Shown piece by piece: positions 45,731 through 60,099 of a stretch of DNA of 64,000 bases. Below the pieces are notes generated by a model. It had not been told where the DNA came from, made no database searches, and was given only the letters and a program-made list of their open reading frames with translations. A program made the position numbers and the translations under genes. Source of the DNA: Chalciporus piperatus (Eukaryota > Basidiomycota > Agaricomycetes > Boletales > Boletaceae); contig JBBPTG010000054.1 in assembly GCA_038093975.1 (NCBI GenBank), positions 1-64,000 of the forward strand, written 5' to 3'. Position 1 is the first letter of the stretch. Each line of letters opens with the position of its first letter.

Positions 45731-48124
45731 ATGGAGGACGCAGACATCGCAGCCTTCTTTAGCTGGTTCCAGTCCAACGGCGGATACCTCGATACCCAAG
45801 TGATTGGAACAACAGAATTTCCAGACAGCGGGAGAGGAGCAATCGCGTTGTGTGATATTCCAGTGCGTCCAACGTCCATCTGGGCCTGGTTAATGATCAT
45901 GACCTTTTATCCCCCTGGGATCATGGATGTATCTGTCATTTGAATCGTTCGAAATGGATAGAATGGTCACACTCTTTTTACCCTCCCGCGTACGCTGACA
46001 TTATCGACACGCACTTCTCCCCTTCCAGCCCTTTTCGGTCTTGATGCGTGGCGTGCATATGGACTGCACAAAGGTTGGGTTGGACTAATCTTATGTATGA
46101 TGTGGGAGGACGCCTGGGCACATGAAATGGATACCCCAAGTACAGTTGGAGAGGACGGGAAGAAGAACGTGGCAAAATGGGGCGCATATATGCGTTCTCT
46201 TCCCACAACATTCGATACCCCCATATTTTGGAGCGCACAGGAGCTCGAGGAGTTAAAAGGGACAGCCGTGGTAAGTCCGGCAATCAACAGGATCATCTCC
46301 ATCGAAGAGAACTCACCTGAACTCTCTGCAATTTTCCGCGTGTGCGATAGATAGACAAGATAGGTCGCGATGATGCTGAGCGCGCCTATGCAGAACATCT
46401 TCTTCCAGCTATCAAGGTGAGCGCATATATGGACCTCTTGGATATGCTTCCAGATCTTCAACTGTCGCAGACATCTTCTGCACTCTTCCCACTATCCCAT
46501 CACAACAAATGGTATACCCTTGATGCTTATCACAGAGCCGGGAGTCGCATCCTCTCCCGCAGCTTCACGGTCGCTCGTTGGACACATGATGGTGACGAAG
46601 CCGGGTGTGGTCCCAGTTGCGGATGCAGCGGTCATGAACAGCAGGGGGTAACTGGGAAAGATGATACGGATCAAACCGAGGATGGCCCAGCCAATATCTC
46701 AATCGGCTCGTCCATGGAGGTTGACGATCCGCCTTCACATGAAAATGAGAACGATGACGCAAAATCAGATTCAGACTCGAATGGTGACGACGACGACAAC
46801 CCTTCAGATGTGGCCATGGTCCCGATGGCGGATCTATTGAATGCCAGGTGGGGAAGCGAGAACGTGAGTACGATCTCATTGTTTTGTTTCTTGTGACCCA
46901 ATCTCTATGCCGGCCATCTGGCCATTGGAATCTCATGCTTGATGAGTTCTTTCACTCATAGACAGAACTGATCTAACCGCCCACAAATGATTCGCCAGGC
47001 AAAATTATTCTACGAACCGCTGGTATTACGAATGGTAACTACAAAGAAAATAAAGAAGGGAGAGCAGATCGTAAGTCTTTCCTTTCTTCCCTCCCATACT
47101 CATGAACACATGACAACACACAGTTCAATACGTACGGCGACCCTCCGAATTCCGAGCTCCTGAGGCGATATGGGCATGTTGATCTCGTCCAGTTACATTC
47201 TGGACGCACTGGTGACAGCGACGGCGACGTAGACATGAAGGAAGATGATATGAGCTTAGAAACGAACATGCATTTGGGCAATCCGTCAGACATCGTTGAG
47301 ATTCGTGCAGACTTGGTCCTCGAGGTCGTAAGTGCAACCAGGCAGAAGAAGGACATGGATGCACGCATTGAGTGGTGGCTCGACGAGGGTGAGGACGAGT
47401 ACGTCTTTTTTTTATTCCTTGCTTCCTGGCGTTGGGTTGTGTTCGGTTGGCATTCGCATCTTTGCTCTCTTGTCCGGGTTCAGGGTATACTGACTCCAGC
47501 GACGCTCACTGACTTCTCAGTATTTTCGTGCTCTCCATGCCTGCTCTTGATTCTCCATCGTCGGAAACTCTTGCCCCGCTCATCTCTTTCATCCGTCTCC
47601 TCCTCCTCCCCGATCCCGAGTTCACAAGCGCTCGCACTAAAGGAAAGCTTCCCAAAGGCAAGCTAAAGAAGGGTGAAGGAAAGGATAGTAAAGATATATT
47701 GGAGATACTGGACGAGGCTCTTACGCAACGGGAGGGGGTGTATATCGGTGGTACTGTTAAGGTAAGGTTTCATTTGTCCTCCCTTGAATTATGGAATATT
47801 CTCATCTCCTTTTGATTGTCGCTCGGGCTCATGTGGGATTCCGATTAGGACGAGGAACGTCTTCTTTCCTCCCCGTCGGAAATACTTGGCAAGAATAAGC
47901 GACACGCCGTCATCGTCAGACTTGGCGAGAAACGCATCCTCAGGGACGTTAGAAATGCTGTGAAGATGATGCTTGATGAGCTCGCGGCTGACAGCGGAGA
48001 TGGGCATGGGAAAGATACGGGGGGGGACAAAGGAACTGGAAAAGGTAGGAGGGAGACGAGCGGGACAAAACGTGCCGTCAGCGAGGTGGAAGGGGGACGT
48101 GGCGCGAAAAAGGTTCGGCGATGA
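45731..48124 (+). CDS. RKM4: SET-domain lysine methyltransferase, Rkm4/SETD6 type
   Basis: Eight exons (45731-45862, 45962-46270, 46351-46416, 46471-46863, 46999-47070, 47124-47398, 47521-47761, 47849-48124) encode 587 residues. A split SET domain begins with FFSWFQSNGGYLD and GRGAIALCDIPNGHTLFTLPR, is interrupted by the helical insert typical of Rkm/SETD6 enzymes, and resumes with SRSFTVARW. The AdoMet/substrate motif VPMADLLNA (LNA as in Rkm4; residues 286-294) and the catalytic-type tyrosine in FNTYG (325-329) are present. An acidic stretch (about 235-280) interrupts the I-SET part. Yeast Rkm4 methylates ribosomal protein Rpl42; the same role is inferred. The C-terminus is basic. A 17-codon upstream ORF at 45605-45655 may modulate translation. 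Confidence 0.9.
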
Positions 48125-49529
48125 GGGCTGTAACAAATTGTTTGGTGTGACTCGAGTTTACTGCGGTGTCGCCCTGTGGTATCACACCTGAAGTCAAACT
48201 GATTTCAATCCAGCCAGAAGGCCCGAACCGTCTCGTTGGGTCGTTCTCCACTTCCACCATCTCCATCGAGTCCGTTCTTGTCTGAACCTTGACTCAGGGG
48301 TCCGCATATTTGTTTGACAGACTCGGATGGGCTTGGATTTGGATGACCGCATGATGTGATCCCACAAACATAGGGTCCCTGCAAGATGATCAAGGTACAC
48401 CCATCGCTACTTGCTTTGCTGCCCCACGCTTTTGACAAGTCCGTCCTTCCAGCCAATTGACGATCCGCTCCCTCCCCGGACAGTCTGCGAACTCGCCTTA
48501 CTTTAGGCAATATGCGCGGAAATGCGCCAAGTTGCTGGGTCGGATTTTCTGACAAGGAGCTCGACCATGCCGCCCAAAACAAACGTGGGAACACCTCGTG
48601 AGCGATAGGACATTTGATTTGGAGGTTCTGATAGAAAGATGTATCTATAATACGTACCACAATTTCGGTGACCTCCGCGGGGAGATTTGATGGTGATCAA
48701 GTGCAGATGTGGAAGGCAGCGAGGACAACCTTAAGGCGCCGATCGCGCCCAGCTCCCGGACCTCTGGCGTCCACGAGCCGCTTCATAATCTAGCCGAGCC
48801 AGCAATGACGTTGATGACCGCTACCTGCCACAAAGGGGTGATGTGATAAAAGTATACACGCATGAAAGAGCGAATGGTAAGTAGTCTTTCAGTTTTTAAT
48901 GGTTAGTTCAAAGTCATTGGCTAGGGGAAATGGGCGCGTGGATCTAGGGACCCTCTCTCTTCGTTACTTGAATATGGACGGCTATCGGCTGCTTGCAAGG
49001 AATCTGGATTTCTAGAAAAGTACTACAAGGTTCAAGTTTCCGGCCACGTTGCTCTTCGCTGAGCCGAGGAACAGCCTGCAGGAAAATCTGAGTCCAAGAA
49101 TTTGATAAAAAAAAACGTACCTCTAGTGGGGTCGGTCGACCTGATTCGATGGTCGTACGAGTGATTCATGTACACAACGTTGCGTCTGCGGTGTCTTAGG
49201 TCACATTGCATCAAGATGGGATCGGCCACAGAATACGAGAAGATGTATGTATTTGAGTGAGGGTTGAGAGGATTGTGCGCATATTAGCAACATATTAGCC
49301 GACTCATTGTACCTTCCCTTTTTGCGTCCATGTCACATTGCTCCACAGCCTTCGTTTCCACCCGGTAGATATTCCAGATCACATCCACTCTGCGACCGGA
49401 TAACAACGGAACGCCCTCAAAGACCCGGGCGATTTTTACAAAGTAGGAAAAGGCCCTGAATGTGGGAGAGGCGGCGACAATGGAGGAGTTCCAAGAATGT
49501 TGAAGATTGTAGTCGGGATTCAATTCCTC
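48125..49529 (-). other. Unresolved region with possible minus-strand exons
   Basis: A minus-strand stretch at 49523-49290 reads like real protein (SSIVAASPTFRAFSYFVKIARVFEGVPLL ...), ends near a donor (gtacaatg), and is followed by further open stretches near 49200 and 48660-48205. No start, stop or family could be fixed. The first segment faintly resembles the middle region of fungal Zn2Cys6 regulators. A relic gene is as likely as a real one. Confidence 0.25.
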
Positions 49530-51495
49530 AAGAAGTTGGCCAGGAGGATTCTCTATGCATTCCCCGACTTACGCACTCACTTTCAAGGGTCTCGTTTGGA
49601 AAACGATGGATATGCCTAGCGACCATCGTGGATGACAGAGCCATTGTTTTCCACATGCGAATTCACAGGTCATTCGACACACATCGATGAATTATTAATC
49701 ATGGTTGATGTCGCAGACATAAACTTATGGTCGCACTGGCACGCATTCCAGTGATGTTTCGAAGTCTCATTTGAGGGACATCCCCTAATCGTCATACGAC
49801 GTATTTTTGCACGCCTTTTCCTGACCCACGTCTTCGGGTGTGCGTTTTTCCCCCTTCCTTCTCGCAAATGGGGTTGCATCTACAATGCATACAATATTGA
49901 GGGGATTCAAAGACAGCCTCCTCCTTCTGAAACCACAGTGCATTTTTCGCCTGCCCTTAGCTAGGCAACATGAACACGCGGGCGGATTGGATTTGTCGAA
50001 TACAATTCATTCCGGTGCGTGTTGTGATAACCGCGCGATGTGATCCCATGAACGACATGTCTATGACAGAATATCTCTGAGATATTCCAAATCTTCCAGA
50101 AGACATTTCCCTATTACGAAGTGTGATGTTTGCCTGGTTGTTGTATGGCGATGGCCCTCGTCTCAGGGGAAACCCGCGTCCGAATTCAATTGGACACCAA
50201 CAGAATCATACAGTATTGACGATCCGCTTCCTCTCGCCCATGCAACAACTCCGCGAACAAGATTATCCATGCACACCAATCTGCGGGTAAGTAATGTGGC
50301 TGGGCGATGGCGTTAGGCCTCCTGGCGCCGCCTTGCGCTTGGCTCCGAATTAGCGAGCAGCCGTTGATGAATGTTTGAACTTATGATCGTGAATCTCGCC
50401 CGATCGTATTCAATTTCGAGAAAGGGAGATCATCGGTGAGACTGTTAGAATACATGATACGCGAGCATTCAGGGAGTACTATGGTACAGACAAGTAGGCT
50501 AGTGAAGTCCTCGGCAAGAAGATATTAATACACTAAAAGATTCAAGTCCTCAGAATGAAAGGATGTGGCATCAGAAACCACGCCAGCGTGCCATCAGCTG
50601 CGTTGTGCTTCTGCCACCTATAATCTCATGAGGTGACGATGGTCGGTTGAGATCGCTTATAGTTTGCTGCAAGGACAGGTTTGTCAATTCATCGACTCGG
50701 CGCCGAGGGAAGAGCTCGGAATCTAAGGCAACGGGGTCGTACTTACATACGCGTGCAGCATCATGTGGCCTTGGAGCTGCATGTTTTTGAGCCTGTGAGG
50801 CTGCCGCGCAGGCTGCGCGGGACTGCTGCAGCTTGGTAAGGGCCTGTTCGAGATGGCCAAAAGAACTGCTAAGCGAGTGCTGCCCGCACTCGCTTAGCAC
50901 TCGGTTAGCAGCCTTTTTGGCCATCTCGAACAGGCCCTAAGCGTGAACGCAGCGACGTCCTGGGAGTATTGTTTCATGCGATCATCTTCCGGACTGTGGT
51001 ATGAGTCTGCCACTGTCCAAACAGTCATTGTGGGATGACTAGTAGTGTGTATGTGCGAAGAGTAGATACGGAATCGTGAACGGTGTCACTAGAGTGAATG
51101 GCCTGATTGATGGCGACGGATGGCCTTCGTTGGAAGTCCCCTCGCATTTTATTTCGTGGATAGTAGGACAAATGACGTAGAACTCCAACCTGTCCATGCA
51201 CAACATCGACCCAATGATCCAATTTTAGTCTCTTCAGCATTAGCTGCCACTATTCCAAATAACTCATGCTTATGACGTAAGTTACACGTGATTGTCTATA
51301 TCCGACCACATGACAATGAGTGTCCACTGAGCACCCTCGAAGGAGTTGGAGCGAAGTGGGGAATGCACGAAAGCCCCTTGGAGTCCATGACGCGACGTGA
51401 GGAGCAACCCCAAATGCGTTATCCAGTGAGCATGATTCGCTCCAACCCGAACGGCCACCAGGCAGAAGAACTCCGTACCCCAAACTTGGTGAGCA
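49530..51495. other. 2-kb spacer with a MITE
   Basis: A minus-strand stretch at 50790-50571 contains a plausible intron (gtaagt ... ccttgcag) and a short last exon ending ARWRGF, but its upstream part runs into the MITE at 50840-50937. No gene can be supported. Confidence 0.3.
50840..50937. mobile_element. 98-bp PIF/Harbinger-type MITE
   Basis: The element is almost wholly an inverted repeat. Its ends GGGCCTGTTCGAGATGGCC are perfect mirror copies, and an inner ctaagcgagtgc/gcactcgcttag pair continues the hairpin. The trinucleotide taa flanks it on both sides (50837-50839 and 50938-50940). A TAA target duplication and GGGCCTGTT-type ends are the marks of Harbinger/Tourist MITEs. It encodes nothing; a transposase from elsewhere in the genome would have moved it. 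Confidence 0.8.
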
Positions 51496-54400
51496 TCATC
51501 GTCGGACTCTACGTCTACACCAATCTACGAAGCCATTCGCTGTCTCTACCGCCCAGTTCCACATCACTTCGAGGGCTGCTTCGAATTCGCCGCTGTCCCA
51601 GCTCGGTGGACTCTCGGCCTTATCGGTCACATTGAACCTGAGCACGTCTTTTACCGTCACCAGCCCCTTCAGAGAGCCCAGCTCCTCGACGAGGATGACA
51701 CGAGGTCTTCACGAGTGGTGTTTAGTAAAAAAAAGCAAACGTGAATGATAGACGTCAACTGACCCCATGCGCTTGAACAGCTGCATCACAATCTCAAGAG
51801 GTAGTCGTGGTGAGACCGTCAGAGGGGTCTACGAGCCCCCGTCAATAACGAAGCAATCCTGAAATCTAGAACAATGCGCACCTGGTTCACCCAAGGCCAC
51901 AATTTCAACACGTCGTCCGATGCGGTCGTCTCTAGCAATTCCACCGCGACTTCCTCTTCGGCGCCTAAAGCCGATCCTGAAGTCACTCCGGACAACACAA
52001 AGTCTTCCTGATCGGAAGCTTGTCTCACGAAAGAGCACAGCGTCTCAGGCACCACATCGCCCATGTGTTGAGCCTTGTCTGCGATTCAATGAGGCCATAG
52101 CGCTCGAGGGCGAGTCTGAACACATACCTAGCACATAACGCAACTCAGTCCTCCCAATGTAACCGCAAAGAGCTTTGCATGACTTGGAAGCCACAATTGG
52201 AAAGCCTTTCACATCGGTGGAAGCGAGTACGTCCTCTGTTGGAAAGTAGTTGAGGTTAGCTTACGACCTGTTTATTCGCTTCAACGCCTTACCGACGTCG
52301 TTGACTGTCATTCCGGTTGCATAAAGTATCGTTACCTCCGTTTTCATCACTTCTGAAACTGATTCATGTCAACAAGGGCCTATACGGCATCGTGAGCTGA
52401 GTCAACGAACCTGCCACGTTCGAAGAATGATCGTGTTGGTCCAATATCGGGTAACCATTGAATCGAATACTCTCGTCCGCAATTCCGCGGGTTTTGATGA
52501 AGTCGCCGACAGCCTTCGTAACTAGAATGACCATCTATCACGAAACGAGTTAGTCGTCTGGAGAGACAAGTGAGGTAGCCACCGGTTACGGACCATGGTT
52601 GGCAAGATGTAAGTCAGTGCACCGGTAAGCTCGAACATGATCACGACAACGGTGACGGTGATTCGCATGACACCGCTTAGGGCGGCGGCGGCACCGAGGA
52701 ACGCATAGGTACCAGGGGTGATACACGGAAGGTCTGGATCGCAAGCTGCAAACATTCCCGATTGCGGGTATGCTCTAACACGATCGTGAAGAGTTGCACC
52801 TGAGAAACAAAGGCGGGAGCGACATACCTATAGATGGATTTGACTATAATCCCGACCATACGACCGAACGTCGCCCCAATGGCCATGGAAGGAACGAAAA
52901 TACCTGCTGGAACTTTAGAACCATAGGATATGACGACTAAGCCCATTCGTATGAACGTCGCCAGTAGCAAAGAGTTAACCATACGCCACTGGGCGGATAG
53001 CCTTGGCAAAAGAGTTCAATTTCGTGAAGGGTAACAGGTAGGAACACGCTCACTGGCATAGGTTATCATAATCGCCTCCACCTTCACATTCACGAAACAA
53101 GATCGACATCATCTCAGTCATGTCAATGCGTAGGAATCGGTTTGGATACCCAACAATGGCGGTCACGATGACAAGTACAACAGCTTCTGCCACCGCGTGG
53201 TTCGCTAGGTGTTTTCGGCGGAACGCTGCCACTTGCATATTGAATTTGACCATGAAGGCACCATAGAGACCCTGTCGAATAGATGTCAGGGTTCCAGAGA
53301 ACGATCAGGGTAATATGCGACCAACTCCAAAGATTCCGAGAATCATGAAAAAGAAGATCTCAAAGAAATGCCAGCTACGGCTATATGTCACTTGGAAAAG
53401 CACGAGTTTGCCGGTGCGGAAAGGGTTCATAACCTACAAAGGATACATGAGGATGCAACATGAAGTGTGAGAATATGCACGGACAGAAAGCGTGAAGGTA
53501 GCGACCAACGCACAGACAAAACTCCGCCACATAGTCTTGATGCTGAATATGTGGCTCATTTCCTGTGTGGAGCATTCAATAAAAATCCACCGAGAACGAG
53601 TATATGGCCGAGAAGTCACCTCTATTGAGAACAACACGCCTCCAATTGGAGAGCCGAACGCGACAGCAACACCTGCCGCAGATGCAGCCGTGACAATCTC
53701 TCTCATTTTACCTGAGGAAAGCATGAGCACGAGTAATGAAGGGAGAATGGAATACGGCAAACTTTGACTCCGAGAGAAGCGTCGGAACCATCCGGCAACT
53801 AGGAAACCAATACAGCAGGCTACATGCACTGACGGACCTTCTTTGCCAACAGACAAACCAGAAGCAATCACCAGGGGCTGTACCTGATTAGTACATACTT
53901 GGGTGGATGTACAGGGGAACATACTAGAGTGAGACTCTTGATGCAGAATGTGCTGAAGCCAAGAAACCCTTGCATAATGAATCCCGCGAGGATGCACTTA
54001 ATTTCCGAGATTCCAGAGCCTGCAGCATACCGTGCCATGGTGCGAACAAGATGTGCTGCCACGAACGCGAACGTGGCCTGTGACCCATCATAAGTAACTT
54101 CTTTCCACCGAGAACCAGGTTCGACGGGCGTACCGCGAATAAAACATAAGCTAACCACCCCCCTAGTGTGAGTGTGCTCCAAGGGTGCCAAGCTGGGCAA
54201 AATTTTTCATCACTGTCAACCTCCCAACAGCAAAATTGTTGGTTCAACCACCATCCGTCGGAACAGTATCCATTTTTGATATCAGAAAGCCATTCGGTCA
54301 CGATAGCTATGAGCGCGGCATTGACGCCAATGAATACACCTAGCAAACCATCAGCACAGGTTCCCTACTAATGTAAGGGTTTGACGGACCGACCAAGGTT

Positions 54401-54816
54401 ATCAAAAACCAGGACTCAGCAGCAGTCACCAGCTTCCAACATTGTGCCCACACCCAAGCGGGTGTGATTTCACCGTTTGGGCCGCGGTAGGCGTTACGCG
54501 ACTTGTCAGCTTCGCGGATCCGTCGGTTCCTCTCTATTATCGAGTCTTGTATCCAATCTGAGATTTCAATGGTTTAATGACCAACGCACTGGAATATGCA
54601 CCGCGGACATACCGATCGTCGTAAAATCCTGGTAACGCCTAGAAGGGAGTTAGAAAATGCCAAAGAGAAGTAGAGGAACGACCCCGACCTGATTTGTTCT
54701 AGTTCTTCTTCGTATGCATCCCCGTCCTGTGGTCGCACGTAACGGCCTCCCTCATGGGTCATTGGATCCCGTCGTCGTCTGTCTCGATGCGTGGAGCAAA
54801 CGCGCATGTCGACCAT
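51496..54816 (-). CDS. CLC-type chloride channel/exchanger with CBS domains
   Basis: More than a dozen exons make a Gef1-like CLC protein. The N-terminus reads [14 protein letters not shown], then [15 protein letters not shown], the usual fungal CLC start. Key motifs are [17 protein letters not shown] with the gating glutamate, [24 protein letters not shown] and [33 protein letters not shown]. The extracytosolic loop YCSDGWW...CCWE carries the fungal cysteine pattern. Two CBS domains follow (PILDQ...[15 protein letters not shown] and [21 protein letters not shown]...[10 protein letters not shown]), and the stop is at 51496. In yeast, Gef1 acidifies and supplies chloride to the Golgi and prevacuole, aiding copper and iron handling; the same location is inferred. 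Not every exon edge was fixed. Confidence 0.93.
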
Positions 54817-56678
54817 TCGGGAAATTATTGGTTGTCACGTGATCACTTCATTGTCGTACCCTCGACTCGTTTCACTTCAACGAATCTCATCTTGGACGGG
54901 CCATTACGAATGCAGCCAAAACGATGATGAACAGACACGCTTGTACGAGCATCGGTTTATGGGCTGGCCACCCACGCATGCCTCTGTAAGGTTGACTTTG
55001 TCACCCACCCAGAAGCCTGGAAGGTTGCCAATCTTTCGCCTCCTCATTCCTCCGCAGCGATCAAGACGGACACGTGCATATCGCCCGGCAAGGCCTGAAC
55101 TGTGCACAGAATGCTTACTGTCCACCCTCATAAGTTTCACCGGGTATTGATATCCGCCGAACAACTTTCAAATGGAACCCAAGGTACGGAGCTGCATTTT
55201 CGTTCGTCCGGATGTTTCGTGTGGATGGAATGCACGTTTGTGACGCAGACTAGCTTATTGTCTCGACAGAAAATTATTGGTGCGGATCTTCAAGTTCATG
55301 TCAGGTGCTCATTCATTGCGCGTTTCATACCTTCAGCGAAAATGGTACACTAATGGAGCCATGCCGTCGGCTGTCTCCTAATATGTTCACTGATCTCTTC
55401 GGGCATCTAACACCTGGCTAAGGTGAACACCCGTCAATCTTCTCTAGGGCTGCGTCACAATCATAGATCCCTCTGTTCAAAGTAAGACCGCCCGTGGATC
55501 TAGCCCTTGCATATGGCACACCGGCAACTACATATCTTCCTATCTTCCCGACGGAAACAAACTTGTGTATGTGTTCACGCACCCATCTGGATTCTATCTC
55601 CACTGTGTACGTATTCTTGGCTAACCGGAAAACTGCGACTTGTTTACCTGGTGATCGGGTATATCGGAAACGAAGATTATATTTCCGTCTACAAGATCGT
55701 GTTGCTTTATCTAACATGTCGTTATAGCATCGACTTTGTGGATGGGAGGTATGATCCGTTACCCCCGCAATTGTTTCACCACCCACAAGGTTAATCTCGC
55801 CAGCAGGGCGGACTTTCTCTGGCGGATCTCGGAGAACAACATCAACGCCCGGTCGACCGGGGCCCCTAGTCGCCTCAACTGTCTCTTTTGATACTCGTTG
55901 GATAGCGAAACTGGCGCATTCGTGTTCTGCATCGCCGCTTCCAACAACCCGATCGCAGCCCCATTTGGCCGGGCGTTTCAAGTCGGCGAGAACCTACGTC
56001 ACACTGAAACGAACAGTGGGCGACTTCTCATGATCTTCGTTCGTCTACTTTGGAAAGATGTGGGTAAGCTGCATCGTGTTGCGGAGGCTCCCCCGAGTTC
56101 GCTAGAATAGATACGGCATTAACAAGTCTCGTAATATGCTCAGTAAAGCAATCAATGGACGTTCTCCCCTCTCCGTCTGGAAACACGATCATTCGCCAAC
56201 TTCTCGCGATTTGTGCATCTCGAACGCTGTGAATGGTATGTGATTCATGTCTTATTATTACCATCCACTTACATCTCCGAATGTGATTCCGTCTGATCCC
56301 GCGGGTACCTACGGCCCTCGCACGGTATCAAAAGACTTCGTAACATGAATTTCTGTACGGGCAACTCGGGATATCGTAACTTCGCGGCGTCCCACCACTG
56401 TATGAACAACATCACCACGTTGCCCACAATGCCCGTACATCATACATCATGATGCCCCCACAGAACTAAACTCTCATCACTCTTACTCATGCCCGGGAAC
56501 TAAATCCGATTGGGAGTTGATTGGGAGCACAACATTCCCAGAATAACAAAGATGCATTAGGGGTTAATTACCAATATGGGTGATTACAAATCATTGATCG
56601 GGCTGACTAAGTAATCCCTGTCCCTTGACATTTCTGAACCGATGATTGGACACAAGAGCGTCTAAGCCGTCAACCACG
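54817..56678. other. 1.9-kb divergent spacer
   Basis: Promoter DNA for CLC (-) and CWC24 (+). A minus-strand frame of 187 codons at 55418-55981 (arginine-rich, start not ATG) is the only sizeable one; I find no domain or splice support and do not call it a gene. Confidence 0.35.
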
Positions 56679-57814
<1,136 letters not shown>

Positions 57815-60099
57815 TTCAATACTACGCATGGTCGAACCTTGTTGCTCCATCCTATATCTTGGCTGCAATCTTATTCATCATCATCTCCTCGACAGGACAT
57901 TTTACCGAATGAAGCGGATCATTGAGTGTGGATCTTATTCAGTTTACTGCCCCCTTCGAACCTCTAACAACTCGCTAGATGTAGCGAGCATAGGCGGCGA
58001 AGAGACGCATCGTTGACGCGCTCGATACGGTCCGTTAGACCCCAAACTGGTGCCATTCGAATTTCGTACTTACAAGGTTTGGCAGGGGAAGAGCACTGCC
58101 TCCACCAGTATGGCAACAAGATCAGCCCTTCCGTAACCAAGTCACGAGCGCGCCATTGACCGGCAGATATCTTTTGAAATCAGATGGGAAATCAGCTAAT
58201 CAGAAATCACTCTTTGAACCCTTATCGGCGGTTCCTGGGGATCGCTCTTTTACGAACCCCTCTCTCTCCGAGGACCACATTAATTCAGCGGTGCTGGTGA
58301 TGAAGCCGGTTCTGTTTCTTGGTTCGGTCTGACTAAACGGTGGCAAGTTTTCAGGCTCAGCGCGTTTGGTAAACTGCTTTGGGCGGGGGGCTTCAGAGCA
58401 GTCGTCGAGAGTCCGCCAAGCCTCGAGGCACGTATGGGGGGTCTCCCCGGTGAAATCTGTGTAACCGGGTGTGGAGCGACAACAAGCGCTAGCCCCAGGG
58501 TCTCAACGTCGGTGGTACCTAGTGCTGCGGACGATGATTGGGAAACATACCAAGCCACAAAAATGCAATCGTCGATCCCGGTACGATGGCACGGGGAGCT
58601 ACGCAAGGCAAGCACCAAGAAACCTACCCCACTTTCACTCCTTAACGAAGGCAAGGGAGACCCGCTGGAAAGGTAGAATGAGGGAACGAGGAGGCTTTCG
58701 GGATCAGTGCCGTGGAGCCGCAAGGCGGTAGAATGGAACGAGAATGATACTACACACCACAGGTGCGAAAGCGAGCGAGCGGCATGTGACATCTGACGGT
58801 GGGTGAATGAACTCTATGTTGCATGCAACCTTGCCTCTTGCGCCGAACGGAACGGGTGGTGATTCGTGGGGGGGGTGTAATTTGAAATAGATTACTGTTC
58901 ATGAGCTATCATTTGCTTCCGCCTACGATATCACATCCCGTCAACGTTTGCAGCGTACACGTTACAGTTAACCCCTTGAAAGACTTGAGGTCATCCCATT
59001 GAAAACACTGCCCCCCCTGCCAATTATGTGTTAATCATTTCGACCCAGGAGAAAGGCTAAATGATGTCCATTAGCAAGACTGCGAACCGACGTCTACATA
59101 CCTATATTTTTCCAACGCGCACACAAAGACACAGCCAGTCGTCTTGGATGCGGCTGTGCAGGATTGAAGCTAGCACAAATAGAGTCAAGATTGATATTGA
59201 GGTCTTACAGTACTAAGAGAGAGACGGATTGCCGAACTGGGTTCTGTTTTGAAATCTGCCAGCGGGTTTTCTAATTCGCTCCGTCCCCCCCCCCTTTTGC
59301 TAGATCCGTTCTTATTTCTATTCTATCCTATCCTGTTATGTTTTTGGTCTACCTATCGTCGCGATCCCGATGGATGTGCTTGTTCAGCGCCAGCGTCCTC
59401 GCGACGGTTCATGTGTACATCGAAGAGTCCAATAGATCCGAGGCCCTTTGAGAGGACTTGAAATAGGTATTTTTTTTTTCGATAACTGGACGATCGGAAA
59501 GCAATGTTATGTGCAAGATAATGTACAATGTATATGTACGTTTTCAATGTCCATGTGTGCCTCAAGTGACGTCGTGAAGAAGAAAGAAAAAAAAAAAAAG
59601 TACCAACGGGGAAAACGCACCGGTATGGACGAACACTAGCTACTTAGTGCGAGGCCAACGGTTTCAAACACAAACTAACGCCGAAAAAGGGAGACGCGAT
59701 GATCCTTCCGAGCGTAAGACGATTTCGAAATACAGTCGACCTGACACGTGTTTGGGGGCGAGCAAGAAGAAAGGCGTTATGTATGTATACGCATGTATGT
59801 ATGTAGTACGACGCGTGCGCGGCATGCGTTTGCGTTTGCAAAAGAGCGAATTAAATCAAGGGCGTTATACACTTAGCTAGATATATATATGAGTGAAGGC
59901 AACGTTACAGATTGTGTATTGGTCGAGAGAGAGAGAGAGCGCGCGCGCAGGGCAGCAAGAGTCAACGAAACGGGTCAGCACTCGAAACGCCCTTTCCTTC
60001 CCCCCTCACACGTGGGTTTGATTTGGAAAAAAGGCTGCTGCAATGATTGGACGACGTGCGAGCTTGGCGAGCTCAGGGCCTTGATAGCCCGTATCCAGC
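57815..60099. other. 2.3-kb convergent spacer
   Basis: A minus-strand open stretch at 58280-58792 (170 codons) has no recognisable domain. Near 59460-59600 are poly-T and poly-A tracts, and at 59920-59950 a (ga)n then (gc)n microsatellite. The right part probably holds the long 3' UTR of the zinc-finger gene. Confidence 0.4.

Noticed and set aside
55418..55981. 187-codon minus-strand frame
   Set aside because: No ATG near its start, no recognisable domain and no neighbouring exons; the opposite strand is also open in parts.
58280..58792. 170-codon minus-strand frame
   Set aside because: No domain, no splice context, and biased serine/leucine composition; kept only as a note in the spacer.
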